A stretch of 64,000 nucleotides of DNA from Pegea sp. RAD2-039 (Eukaryota > Chordata > Thaliacea > Salpida > Salpidae). The DNA lies in assembly GCA_034620365.1 (NCBI GenBank), contig JAQGEQ010000071.1, positions 4,650,001-4,714,000 on the forward strand, in the 5' to 3' direction. Made by a program: the position numbers and the translations under genes. How positions within the stretch are numbered: position 1 is the first letter of the stretch; every line of letters begins with the position of its first letter. The notes below the pieces were generated by a model. That model saw only the letters and a list, made by a program, of their open reading frames with translations, was not told where the DNA came from and made no database searches. Shown piece by piece: positions 39,101-51,500 of this stretch.

Positions 39101-41230
39101 AAGACGCAAACATTAAATATTTTTAAAACAAATAATTGGTTTGTTTAACTTCAAACCAAATTTATAATATATCTTGACCAAGTTGTTGTCTTCAAACATT
39201 TTAAAATTTTTTCTAAGATATATAAAAATCAGTTTTACAATGTATTCAAATATCAAAAGATGCTTCAATTGAAACAACGAAAACTGTTTGTTTTATGGGT
39301 AGCGTTTTCACGTAAAATTTCTAACTTTTTATATCACAAAATGTTTTATGGAAAAATCTCTCATTTTTCTTTCAGATTAAGACCACAGCTATAAAAAGAA
39401 TGTCTGAATTTACATTTTAGGATTATGTTTTAATTAAGAATACTACAGAAGCTTGTTTTTTGAAATAGACTATAAATTGCGTAATGTTAGAACAATTAAT
39501 ATTAAAAATGAAAGCCAAAATGTTAACAATTATTATCTTTATCATTTGGTGGTTAAAACTATTTTAGCAGTTATAGTAAAAATATCAAGCTTGGCAATGA
39601 CGTAATATAAAATATTAGATAAATGTAAACAAAAAATGTGTAAGAAAAATAAAGCAAAAGTGAATACTTTTAGCTAAATATTTCAGCAAGATTAAAAATT
39701 ATTATCTTGAATATAGATTATCATGAATTATAATGAGTATAATATCTGTAAAAAGTTATGCTTGTAAAATTAGTTTATCTTTTTAATGATAAGCCTTTTT
39801 CAAATGAAATTTAAAACTAAAAAGTGAGACTTATTAATTTATGAAAAAGTGTTCAAATAACTACTATAACACAGGGAATTTCTATTGCCATTCTACTTTG
39901 AGATATCAAAGTATTTTGAAGTTTATATCAATTAACAATTATGAACAAATGTGAAAAATATTTCTTTAAATTTGGCGGCAAATTACCGTTTTTTAATTTT
40001 AGTCAGTTTACCGAATGCGATTTTTTTTTAATTTTACCAAGTTCTTATATTTTATTATAATTTTCAAATTATTTCAATCAAGAGTATTTAATAAATAGCT
40101 TAACTGAAAAATAAATTATTTAAATAAAATTTATTATCGAAAGATAAAATGAATAAAAATGACGTAAAATAGATTGTGAATGTAGATATTAAACTACATT
40201 TATGTTTGAAAATTCTTTAAAAAATTTGGAAAATTACTAGGTCTTCATTTACAGTTCATTAAATTAAAAAATTATTCAATTATTATGAGTATTTTGCTTA
40301 ATCAATTCAATTAATACATTTTTTTTAGATTAAATTTCCTAAAACTTTTGATGAAAATTACTACGATGAATTCAAATTGAAAATATCAAAATTTTTATCA
40401 TGTAAACCATAAATCACTAAAAAACGTCGCTGTTCATTCAAAGCAAGTTTATAGATAAGTCCTTAACATGAATAGATTCACAAACTTAAAACTTGTCACC
40501 GTTTCATTTGTAAATAATGATATAAAAAATCACTTTAAGTAAAGTTGCATTTCGATCTTAAATACTTTTTTAATCACTCCAAAATTGTGTTTATTATACG
40601 AATTTATAATCGTAATAAGTATCATTAGTAGTTAAAAAATGCCAATTATTCACAAAATATATATTTCTTATTAATGCTAACATATTTGTAAGTACAAAAC
40701 TATATATATAGCTTAAAATTTCTATATACACAATTAAAAACAAGCTTGTATAAAGTTTGAAAAATAAGAGTACAAGAAATAAATTCTAGCATATTTTTGT
40801 AATAGTCTGAAAATATAGTTTAATTTCATTATTAACTTTTTTATGATATATAGACATGTATTTATGATTTTAAATTAACAACTTTAATCAACATGTTATT
40901 ATTTTAAGGGAAAAATTTCGCCATCAAAACTTTTGATTTTCTATGTACTTAGAAAATCAAGTAATTCTGAGAACCTATCAACGTCTATCTGTAGGATAGT
41001 GACTTTTTATTTCTGCAAATAGAAAATTTTAACAACTCTGAATCGATTTTACTATAGCAAAGCTTACTATCCAGCTGCTAGATATTATTAAACTTGTTTT
41101 TGTCATGTTGACTTTTGTTGATAAAATAATAAACATATAACTAAATAAATATTTATATTTGTGTAAAACCTAATTTAAATATAAATATATCTTTATCTTA
41201 ATTTTGTCTTCTAATATCAGATACTAATCG

Positions 41231-41443
41231 ATGGTTTTGTATGCTAAATCATTTTTACAAAGCCAGTTTGCTAAAAGTGAAAAACTGTCCTTCATATCGT
41301 TAGGCTGTGAAGTTACGCTTACAAACTTGCTATCTTTGCTACCACCTCATGTAATTTTGCAAATAATTGTTGCTTTTTTTGGTTGTAACAGTTGTTACAC
41401 CTTTTTTAAAAATTATAATCAACTAATGATGCGCGTAAAGTGA
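41231..41443 (+). CDS. Possible small 70-residue protein, unrecognised
   Basis: The ATG lies 10 bases after a good acceptor (TTCTAATATCAG ending at 41220), the same spacing seen at the confirmed genes. The frame is less AT-biased than its surroundings. The product has a hydrophobic segment (about 33-52, LLSLLPPHVILQIIVAFFGC) and three cysteines. No homology is recognised and no poly(A) signal is obvious close by. It could be chance. Confidence 0.28.
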   Translation: MVLYAKSFLQSQFAKSEKLSFISLGCEVTLTNLLSLLPPHVILQIIVAFFGCNSCYTFFKNYNQLMMRVK

Positions 41444-44059
41444 CTTACTGGATAGTTTATTTTTGAATTAAAGTTTTATCTTACGGAACCAAAGTTTGTT
41501 TTTTTAACAAACTGTAATTATAAAATATTAATTAAATTTTAATGAAATATTCGGTTTTCTATTAAATAATTATGATTTTTCAAACCATTTTATTAAAACT
41601 TTTTTTATTTTGTAAAATTTTAGTTATTATTATTAGTAATTAAATAAGTTTGTCTTCAAAATTTTATAATAATATTTTAAAATGTTTTTTAATTATCAAA
41701 CTAAAAAAGTATCAACGTATTAGTAAATTGAAAGTATATATTATTTTTTTGTATTTTTCATTTTTATTATTTTAATTCTTAGAGCACCAAATAAAAACAT
41801 GATTATTTGTTAAGCTTTCAATTTTCAAAGATTCTCTATACTTTTAATTATTAAATCTGGCTTCAGCTAAAAACAAATCCAAACTTTTTAGTATTTCTCA
41901 TTTTGAAAGTACATCTTAGAAATATATTTAATTTTTTTCTTGAAATTTTCTACATATTAATTACATTCAATTAATAGATGTTTTATATGTTTATCATGAA
42001 ACATTTTTGTACAATCAATAAACTATCTTTAAATTTTCAGCGTTTTTGTTTATATTTTAGTATTGAATTTTAAGAGTTAGCTAGCACCTTTCACAAACTT
42101 GATAATACTTTTTTCTTTTAAACTTAACCTTTTAATAATAATTAGAATAATCTACATTACATGAGGTCACTTATATTAATCTTTTTTTACATTATGTTTA
42201 ACTTGAGATTTTTTATATGTTTTTCAACTGTCATTTTATGTTTGCTATAAAAGCTGTATAGTTTGTCACTTACAGCCATTTGTTGAATAAAATAAATAAA
42301 TTAGCACTTTATTCTGTTGGAAAACTAACTATATTTACTGATAAAAGTTATAGTAATTATCTTGTTTATATGGTCTATGGAATAAACTAGTTCAAATTAA
42401 TTTAAAGTGTTAGTTTGAATTTCAATATTTTGTTTTTTATCAAATTTTTTTGTCAAATTTGAAAAGAGTATAATGATAAAAGATTTTCATCATGATTTTT
42501 TAACTATAATGCCATTAGACAACTTGTACATAGCTTTCAAGTTCTATCAATTTTATACTTTATCAAACTTTTAAATTAGATATTTATGTTTATAATGAAT
42601 CTTCAACTGATAGAATTGTTGATGTTTTGAAAAGTTTTTATTTTAGTTTTTATATAAAAAAATCAACCTCACTTTATCATATACAATTAATACTCTGCCT
42701 AAAAGTTGTGTGTATGAAAAAAACAAAGCACTATAAGCAACTAGTTCTTAATATCTTACATTTTCTAATTGATATGATATAATCCATAGACAAAGGATTG
42801 AATAATAGCTCTTTAAACCCCACAGATGACATTAGTATTTACTCAGGTTTAACAAAAATCTTTTGTATTAAATATAAGATATGATAAATAGAATGATAAA
42901 ATTTCATCTAAGCAATTTTTTTACTAAAATTTATATGAATAATAAACCATTTTTAGTTATGTTTGATTGTATTAGAAAATTATTAGATATTGTAATTGGC
43001 CTCGCTGAAGGGAAAGGTGTTCCATCTGATTTTTTAGCTGCATGACTTAAATTGTTGTTTTAAAGAGCTTAGACCATTAGTTATGTATCATTGTTACCCT
43101 AAAGCAACAATCTGCTCTATTTACTAGAAATCATCTAGAAGATTTGTCCAAAAGCTTCTGAAAAAATATCTATCATTATTTTAAATTTAGAATGCTTCAA
43201 AATAATCTAGAAAGCAAGATAGAGATATAATTAAAATTTCAAGAAAAAAAGTTAAATCCTTTTTTTATGTAAACTGAGAAAGAATAGACTAGTGATGTTG
43301 AATTTATGAACTAAGTGAAGTTTCCTGAACCAAAACTTCTAATTGTTCTTTTTTCACAAGCTCAATTATTATTAGTTATTTATGTAAAGCTTAATACGAC
43401 AGATTGCAATTTTGAATTTATTCCTAGCTCATCAATGAATGTTGAAAAAAAAACTATTTTTTTTTAAGGAATTTATAAAATTCTTTTAAATATCATTTAT
43501 TTAAACTTTAAATAATAGTTTTATACCTTTTGTTGAGTTAGTACTCGTTTGTAAAATGTTATTTAAAAAAAAAGTAACTTATTTTGACGCATTTTCAAAA
43601 TATATTTTCTTTTTATGAAGTTGAGATTTTATTTATTCTTTGGTTTGTCATAGCGAAAGTATACTAGACATTTTTTGACAAATTTTATCTTATAATAGCT
43701 TTAATACTATTGTTTGTAAGCTTGAATTTTAAACATTTTTAGAGTCTAGTAAACAAAACTTTTATAGAATTTAAGCATTTATTTTACAATTATATTTCAT
43801 ATTATTGTTTTATCTTTTAATATGTAATTTTTATGTATATCTCACTGCATACAAATTGACATAACTCTAACATTTTGTTTACTTTCCTCCAAGCTCTTAT
43901 CTACTTTATATCATTTCTTATCTTACATCAAAAATATATCTTGTTGATTATCTAACCATTTTGTTGTTTAAATAATCAACACTTTAGATTTATTAGATAT
44001 AATTTATATCTATTATTTTATTATATATTTTTAAAATCATTTATCTTTTACTTGAATAG

Positions 44060-44090
44060 TTATTCGTAAAATGTGACATACATCTTGAAA
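44060..44090 (+). promoter_or_regulatory. FAM199X leader with a start-stop upstream ORF
   Basis: After the acceptor CTTGAATAG (ending 44059), the leader contains ATGTGA at 44071-44076, a start codon directly followed by a stop. It lies 20 bases before the main ATG at 44091. Such minimal uORFs can stall ribosomes and lower translation of the main frame. Confidence 0.5.
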
Positions 44091-47000
44091 ATGGATAACC
44101 ATTGTTTACAATCATCTAATGTTTCTAGAAGAAGAATTAGTCTTGGTTTGTTGCTAATCATTTTTCTAAGTTTTAAGATGAATTTTTTTGATAATTTTCA
44201 TCTAATTTAGGTTCTTTGTCATCTCGAAAGAGGAACAATAACTCTCTTTCGCATGATATCACAAATTCAAGAGAGATTCAGAGAAAGCTTCGACCGATTG
44301 CTGTAAGTTTGACAACCAAAGGTCGAAATTTGATGAAAAAGTTAAAAAATGAGTAAAAAAATTAAGTTTTTAAATCTTTCAGTATCAACAAATCATCTAA
44401 AACATATTAAATAATAAAAAAATAATTCTGATCTCCATTCAATTGATTAACCAATCAGTAGAAACAGTCCGTGACGTCATTAACGCTTTTCCAAACTATG
44501 AAAACGTCCAACGGCAGGTTAATACGTCATCAGTGATGTCATGATCGCTGCTACGTGTTCACAACACTGAGTAGAAACTGTTTTCAGTTTCTCTTTCCAA
44601 TTATTTTCTAAAAAATCAAGAAAATTGTCTAAATAATCAAATTTTTCATGCCAAGGGTGGTAGCTGGGATGATAACAGTCTGGGTTATGGGTCAGTGGCT
44701 GCTCGCATGAGAAGAGACCGAAATCGGGCTATTATTAGACGAACAAACACCGACTCGACATCTACAAGTATTGCTACTGGCACGTCAGGTGAAACTTTTT
44801 TCTACTTTTTCTAATCTTCATCGCCAGAAACTTTTAATTGAAATTTTTTTTATCGATTTTCTTTGTAGTAATTCAACTGTTGTTTTAGCGAGTGTTGAAA
44901 GTACCCTTAATTTGATCAACACAACTGATCTTGATCTTTGGAATGATGAAAAACATCTTTTTCCTTGGGATGATTTGGCGGATTTTTATGGAAGAACATA
45001 TACAGCAGCTTCACAGAGATCAGCTGGAAGTTTATGTAACATCAGCTCACCAAATCGGCCTCTACTAGAAGGTAAAAGTGGTTTTTCAAGCTGGTGTTTT
45101 GTGCTTACTCCTCAAAGTGGAAGTTTTGATCGAAGATGTTTGAAAAAGAATTTGAAACTTGTGGAAAGAAGCTTATTAAAAAATTAGATCTTAAATAATC
45201 TTTACAGATCTTCTTTCTATGATTTAATTTTATCTTAAAGGTTCATATCATTTATGGGACTCACAATCAATCCCAGAGAACAGAAGAAGGATGGTTCGGG
45301 ATCGAAACCATCTCAATCATTCATACACAACAGGTTTGATCCTTGAGTTGACATCCCTGTGAGATCTTCATATGTCTTCATCTGCAGCTCATCACAGCAA
45401 TCATCATTCAAGTCCCACTTCTGGATGCGCTTCCCTAGCTAGCTCCGACATCGATTCCACTGATTTGGCATTTTTTAGCGTCAATGATGATTCTTCGTCT
45501 TTTTTTGATGGTGATTCTCTTTTTTCTGACTCTTACGGAGTCTTAGATGGATGCACTGGTGTGGATTCAGGATTTTCTACAGACATCTTGAGTATGTTGG
45601 AAGATGGTAACATCAGTTGTAGGTGAGGTAGATTCCGGGACATCAGATCTCTTTTGTGATCTGTCTTCTTTTTCAAGGACACCTTTTCCTAATGGAGATT
45701 GGCCTGATTCAATCAGTGAATTAGATTTCGATTGTAGTGAGCAGTTCCACAAGGGTTCCACTATCTCTAACTGTGATGCACATTCGGACATAATGCCGAG
45801 TAGTTCATCAACAACTACAGATAGGAACAGGTTGGAATTGAGTCCTACATCTTTTAGACTTTCGAAATTAGATGGTCAATTTTCAGGTTAAAGAAACGGA
45901 AGTTGCGATCCAAAACTCTCAGACCAGAAGCTGTTGCGTCATTAAAAGTGAGTTTGCTGACCTGACCACTTTCCTACCTGACCACTTTTTGACCTGACCA
46001 CTTTCTGACTCGACCGCTTTCTGACCTGACCACTTTCTGACCTGACCACTTTCTGACCTGATCACTTGCTGACCTGACCACTTTCTGACCTGCTAACCCA
46101 CTTGACTAACCCGACCACTTGATCACTTGCTAACCTGACCACTTTCTGACCTGACCACTTGCTAACCTGACCACTTTCTGACCTGACCACTTGCTGACCT
46201 GACCACTTGCTAACCTGACCACTTTCTTTCTTCAAAGGCTTTTCCTGATGTAACCGACAAAATAGTTGAAGAAACCATCAAAAACCAGTGTAAGAACGAT
46301 AGTGGACCAATTGGTGTGGACAGACGCCTGTCTCCGGACAGCTTGATGCCAAACCACATCAATTGTGACAACAACTTTGTACTTCTTCGAAATCCTGCAA
46401 CATCCACTTCCATCAAAGATTGCTCTTCTCTCCTAGCAACGTGTCCCCCCATAACAACCACCATGATTAAACCACCGACCACATCTACCTCTATCCGGAC
46501 CAATACCATCCCTATACAGAAGATCACGGACACCATATCGTCACCAGCTATCATCAACCTACAGCTCGATTTAAACTTGTGCGGAAATGACGTCACAAAC
46601 GTCGTCATCAACTCCGTTCGAGCGGAACGAACCAAGACCAATCCTCATGTAATCCAAAACTCGTTAAAAAAAGACCACAGCAACCACAGCAGCAATACCA
46701 GCAAGATGGTTTATCGACAACCATCTGAAACACCATCTTCTTCACCAGCGTTGAAAAAAGCTTTCAAAATATCTGGTCCGGTCGTGAACAGCTGTCCTGG
46801 ACCATCTAACGCGTCATCGACGCCCGTGCGTCTGCCTATCACCCTCAACTTGAAGGGCTGGAACTATATGACCAAAGAAGAGAGAGAAGAGTTTATTGAG
46901 CGCCTCAGCCGGAAGATAAGCTCCACTATGAGTCTGGAGGTGATGTATAATGTCATTTCTTCATCATTTAATGATCTTCATCTACAGGAGCAACTTGATA

Positions 47001-47566
47001 TCATTAGGATTATTGAAGGGACAACTCCTGCTGAAAAACCTGTTAAAAAGGTCCCAGTGTCTCATTTGAAGGGATCAATTGCTCCTAAGACTCGTCTTCC
47101 TTTCCGGATGTCTGTTGATGATATTGACAGTCACAAATTGACCAAACTTCTTGGATATTTAGACACCCACAAGGGCACTAGCAGCCTTGCTGGTCTTTTC
47201 TCCGCATCTGGTTCTAGTAACCGCATCCCAGTTAATTTAAAGATGAGTAATGGAGCAAAGAACCCGATTCCAACAGTTGGGAGCTCGTTGAGACGTAGTA
47301 ACAGTGATAGTAATTTGAATATCGTTGGAATCGAACAGCAGAAAGAAACTCCGGTAAGAAGATCAACATCTCCAGCTGATCTTTAAACTTCATCATTTTT
47401 GCAGCGACGAAAACTACAACCGAAGAAGTTCCCGAGATGGATGAGACAGCGACAGCGAAAAGAATCGCGTCAATTAATTCGTGAACAGCGAAGTGGTTTG
47501 TTTGTGAATGAACAGAAACTAAAGATGGAAATTGGAAGTGATGACGACATCTGTGTAGATATCTAA
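44091..47566 (+). CDS. FAM199X: FAM199X homologue, 749 aa, 11 exons
   Basis: Member of a metazoan family of unknown function. Exons: 44091-44145, 44211-44302, 44656-44788, 44889-45071, 45241-45333, 45388-45606, 45647-45830, 45887-45947, 46238-46939, 46988-47353, 47405-47566; they total 2,250 nt in one frame. Family evidence: GWNYMTKEEREEFIERLSRK then EQLDIIRII (human WSAMTNDEQVEYIEYLSRK and EQLDIIKII), RSNSDSNLN (human RAHSDSNLS), and a basic C-terminus with RKESRQLIREQRSGLFVNE, matching the human ending. The N-terminal half is Ser/Asp-rich with a Trp/Asp-rich patch (LWNDEKHLFPWDDLADFY). The protein is about twice the vertebrate length, largely from a Thr/Ser-rich stretch in exon 9. Intron 6 is only 40 nt and intron 9 (46940-46987) is a stop-free 48 nt. 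The acceptor of exon 4 was chosen by phase. Confidence 0.88.
45955..46226 (+). repeat. Intronic minisatellite in FAM199X, about 16-base unit
   Basis: About sixteen imperfect copies of CTGACCACTTTCTGAC (variants TTGCTGAC, TTGCTAAC) fill most of intron 8, right up to the acceptor region. The unit length is not a multiple of three and the run lies between a clear donor (45948) and acceptor (46237), so it is noncoding. Each unit contains TGACC, which resembles the reverse complement of the nuclear receptor half-site. Confidence 0.85.
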
Positions 47567-48594
47567 TCACTTCATCTCAATCCAGACTTAATTTCTCAAC
47601 TTTTAACATTGTCAGGTGCAATCAACGATTCTTCATTATTTGTTGATGTAAGCATCTTGTGTCTATTCCTCATCAAACTTCTGGCTTTTTCACCAGGACA
47701 TTTTTATTTCAACTCCATTTTCGTCGCATGGTTTATTGTGTCCAAATTTTTACTTTATTCAACATATTAGTTGCTTTTTGTGTCTCAACTATTTTGTAGT
47801 CAACATAACAAGCAAGGCATGTTCTGTAAAATCGTAGTTATGAGTTGTAGATGATATCCAACCACTGTTAGTTCATCTCATTTATCTTCAACTATCAAAT
47901 ATTCGAGTTTTTTGTTTCTAACATTTAATTCCGTTTAATTTGCTCATTATACAACTCTCGACTGTGTTCAATTAACAGGTAGGCAGCTTCAGGCGATTAT
48001 CTTCTTTTCTACTAGATACTTGTGCCAGCTTTTTTTGCACCACTACAAACTATTTTCTATGTGTTAGCTGCTCTATTGTTGTGAAAGTTTCTAGAAAAAC
48101 TGCTGAAATATACCGAACTTTAATTTATAGCAAATTTTGTTTTTATAAGCAAAAATTTTTTAATAATAAGCGCTGAAGTATAGATTTAAGCTTTAGAAAA
48201 TTCACAGAAAAAATGAGCTTGAATGTAAGTGCAAATTGAAAGAATAAAAACAGTGCTACAACACAATCGCTGATAGAAATCTCTTCGCACAACCTCCACA
48301 ACCAACTATCAAATCTTATCTGAAATAGAATGAATTGATGAAATGGAACAAACGCCGCAGCTTTTTACTTTTGCTCAATCCATAATCTACCATCTCTCAC
48401 TATCTTGTCGAACAACAAAGCTAGATGTTTCTTCAACTACATGAAAAGAAAGAAGATAAATAAAGCGATGGTTAAACAATTGATCTAAGTGTGAATGGAA
48501 TGTTTAAATGAATAAGCAGCTAGTTTTTAATACAAGTTTCTTTCGAAAGGTTACTTTTGTTGTGTCTTGAATTTTTTCCAAATTATTCATCTGA
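47567..48594. other. Convergent 3' flanks of FAM199X and BBS9
   Basis: About 1 kb between two convergent stop codons. It should hold both 3' UTRs. No exon supported. Several C/T-rich patches on the plus strand (for example 48280-48420). Confidence 0.5.
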
Positions 48595-51500
48595 TTAGAT
48601 GGAGTCATCTGATTCTTCTGCATCAAGACTTTTAGAAGATGAGTGATGGAGGAAAGGACACATTCTTCCCACCCCTTCGATCAAACACATCTACTTATGG
48701 AAGTTTTTTATCGATTGAATGTTACTAACCACAGAATCACTCGTTAGATCGACGTAATTACTCCATAAAATTGTTGCCAAATCATCATGTTGTTGCCAAC
48801 CACAATGATATTTCATCAATAAAGATAAGAGCAAGGACACACTTGCAAGATTACTGGTGATCCGTGTAAGAAGTTGCTTGTAGTCTTGATCAGCTTCTAT
48901 TAGCGTGAGGATCTGATGAAGATCAGTTGTTGTGGAGTTATTTGAATGATGTGAAGTTGAAACCTGTTCATGTGTCCCTTCTAAGAGAGAGTCAAGATAG
49001 TTTAAAGGTGCTGGAGTTTTATCTTTGAATCGTGACAGCAAACGACGTTGAATTGCTTGATATTGTAGGTAGCGTTGTTCCAACAACACCCTAACCTCAC
49101 TTCGAGCTTTACGAACCTTTGAAAAGGTTTTGTAGATAAATAAATCAAAACATTTAGAAAAAAAACCTCAAAATGTCGATCGATTAGATCATTTAATTGA
49201 TCAGATGTTGGTTTGTCGTTGTATATGATGTGTACTTGAGGGAGATGGTTAGTGAGTCGTTTCACAAACGCATCAACGACTAACCACAAGCCGGAAAACT
49301 CCTCACATTCGATACGATATCGCTCTGCAAACATTTAATTACTCAATGTTGAGTAAAAAGCGGTGAAAATAGCCACCGTTTGATTTTGATGTTAAAATAC
49401 TAGCCCGTGGTCCATGAATGTACTCAAAACCAATCGCGTTTGGCTCGTTTTCACTCGAGTTAAACTCTAGATGTTTTAAAGATGTAATTAGAAACGTTTT
49501 AAACACAAGTTTTACAAAGGTCACCTTGAAATAGAGTAGAGAGATCCACACATGGTTTATCTGTCTGAAACGTAATCCTATGGTTCAGCTTCTTGGCAGG
49601 CTGACAAGACTGAGCTACTAAACTAAACGGGACAGATATCGTGGACAAGTGGACCCTTGGACTTTCTAAAGATTTGTGAAATCAAAATTAGGATTATGAT
49701 TTAATTGATGATTCACCATCAAGTTCATTGTAAGTAATTGAAGTTTGAATCTCTAAACAAGAAGGAAGACAAATCCGATCAAGTTTAATCTCTAGATGAA
49801 TGATAGAAGGTGGACTTGATGGTTCTGTGGATAAAATTCCGATTTAAAATCGATTTAAACACTTACTTGTTTAAGGTGCTTATAATGAATGAATTAAAAC
49901 CCACCTAATGATGGAATAGAAAAATGTTTGATGGTTGAAACTAGACCTAGTGGACATTGAATTGAAATTTGTAGATTATTCACTAGTCGAAGAGCTTTCA
50001 ATTTTATCTGAAAGTCATAAAAAGAAAGTAAATAAAAAGACAAATTTCTATTTTATTCAAATAAAAAACTAGTAAAGTAACAATAGCTACAGGATTCATA
50101 ACATCAACCACTTGTAATTAGATTACTATTTACTTAACCTGATGAATGCTCTGTATTTACTTTCATAGATTAGTTTTTTACAATGTAATTCTAAAGCTTG
50201 AAAGGCTGACAAAAGATCGCTTTAAAAGTTTAAATCAAAGACTTATTTGTAGCAGAAAACCATTTAACAAGATCATTATTCTATTAGTACACAACAGTTG
50301 GTTTTATTCCTTAGTAAAAGTTGCCAACTTGACATAAATCCAAACCAGTAATTTGAACTTCATAATTATTTTGTTGTTTTCATAAAGTGAAGAATTGCTC
50401 AGTTTTATAGTAAAGTTGAAATAATAGTAAAAAATTGAAATTAAAATGTTTTTTTAGAACTGAGATAGGTAATTGTTATAATAGAATTAGAGTAACTACA
50501 TCTGTTTAAAGCAATAAATCACCAACAAACCTGACATGGCACAAAAGCACTTTCCAGCGAGTCTTCGTTCTGTAGAGAAATCAATTAATTGAAGTTGACG
50601 TGAAAGCTCGATCTAGTTGTGAAGTAAACATGGACATATTAGATATCCTTACCATCATAGTTGGCAAGCTTTCAACATCATTTGATACAACTAGAGCAAC
50701 TTGCTTTTCATCCGTTGGTAAAATCTTCTGATCTGAAATAAAATTTTATCTAAAAATCGATCTACAAACAAACATGAATTGGTTTCTGTTCAGGGGATTT
50801 ACCTTTATTAATTTGTAAATCTTTTATTTGAGATCTGTAATGTTCAATCTCTTGTTCAATCTCATCAATATCAACAGCGCGACTTTGTGAGCGAGGTAGA
50901 GTAAAGAGAGATGGAAAAGTACCCAGATAGGAAGAAGAAACTTGAAAAGTGTCTTGTAGCATCACTAAAGTTCCTTTCACGTTGCTGAGGAATGGAAGTT
51001 AGTCTCTATCGTGGATGATGAAGTGGAAACTTACTTGATGCTACCAACTTCAACACAAACTGGAACAGTAAAAAGTTTCGCAGCCCACAATAGTTTCGTG
51101 TTGGAATAGACGAGTAACTGCAAAGAGGAAGTAGCAACAATGATCCTGATCCCAGACTCCTCGTTGTTCTTCATCACTTTGAAACAAGCTGCCGGATGAT
51201 CAAACTTTTTCATAAATCGCAATTTTCCAGAAATCTCGACACAGAAGAGACATCGTTCGCCTACAAATCGAAACTGAGTTTGCTTCCACTAAACATTGAA
51301 TGAAACTAGTAGAAGTTACTCACCTAGAACCACAATTGCTGGCTTGTTAGAGATCTGATGAGCTAAGGACATGTCTAGGGCACCTTCTCCAATATTCAAA
51401 CTCCAATCAGCCTGTTACAAATTTCAGAGAATCAACTAGATGTCTTAAGACGTTATTTTTGTTGAGTCTGATTATAGGGATCAGAGTTTAAATTTGGAAA

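Larger units (their letters stand above)
24417..44059. other. About 20 kb gene-poor region
   Basis: AT-rich throughout, with no recognised protein-coding gene. Features I could support inside it are listed separately: an 18-base triplicate at 25.0 kb, an inverted repeat at 27.1 kb, GC-richer islets at 35.0 and 36.1 kb, and a possible small ORF at 41.2 kb. Weaker GC-richer patches are at 27.36-27.48, 27.89-27.98 and 37.49-37.56 kb. The many AT-rich open frames here look like chance. Confidence 0.5.

Noticed and set aside
42995-43050. Slightly GC-richer patch reading GLAEGKGVPSDFLAA in one frame
   Set aside because: Looks faintly like a transposon-encoded protein, but it is too short and flanked by stops, so I cannot assign it.
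44771-45187. 138-codon frame read as one continuous protein
   Set aside because: It spans an intron and shifts frame at its start. Only 44889-45071 is coding (FAM199X exon 4), and the tail after 45071 is intron read-through.
45607-45622. A 16-base GT...AG segment that also restores the FAM199X frame
   Set aside because: Too short for any known spliceosome. The 40 nt option (45607-45646) gives the same frame and is preferred.
46210-46641. 143-codon open frame on the minus strand
   Set aside because: It is antisense to FAM199X exon 9, whose frame is confirmed by homology. Its peptide shows no family features.
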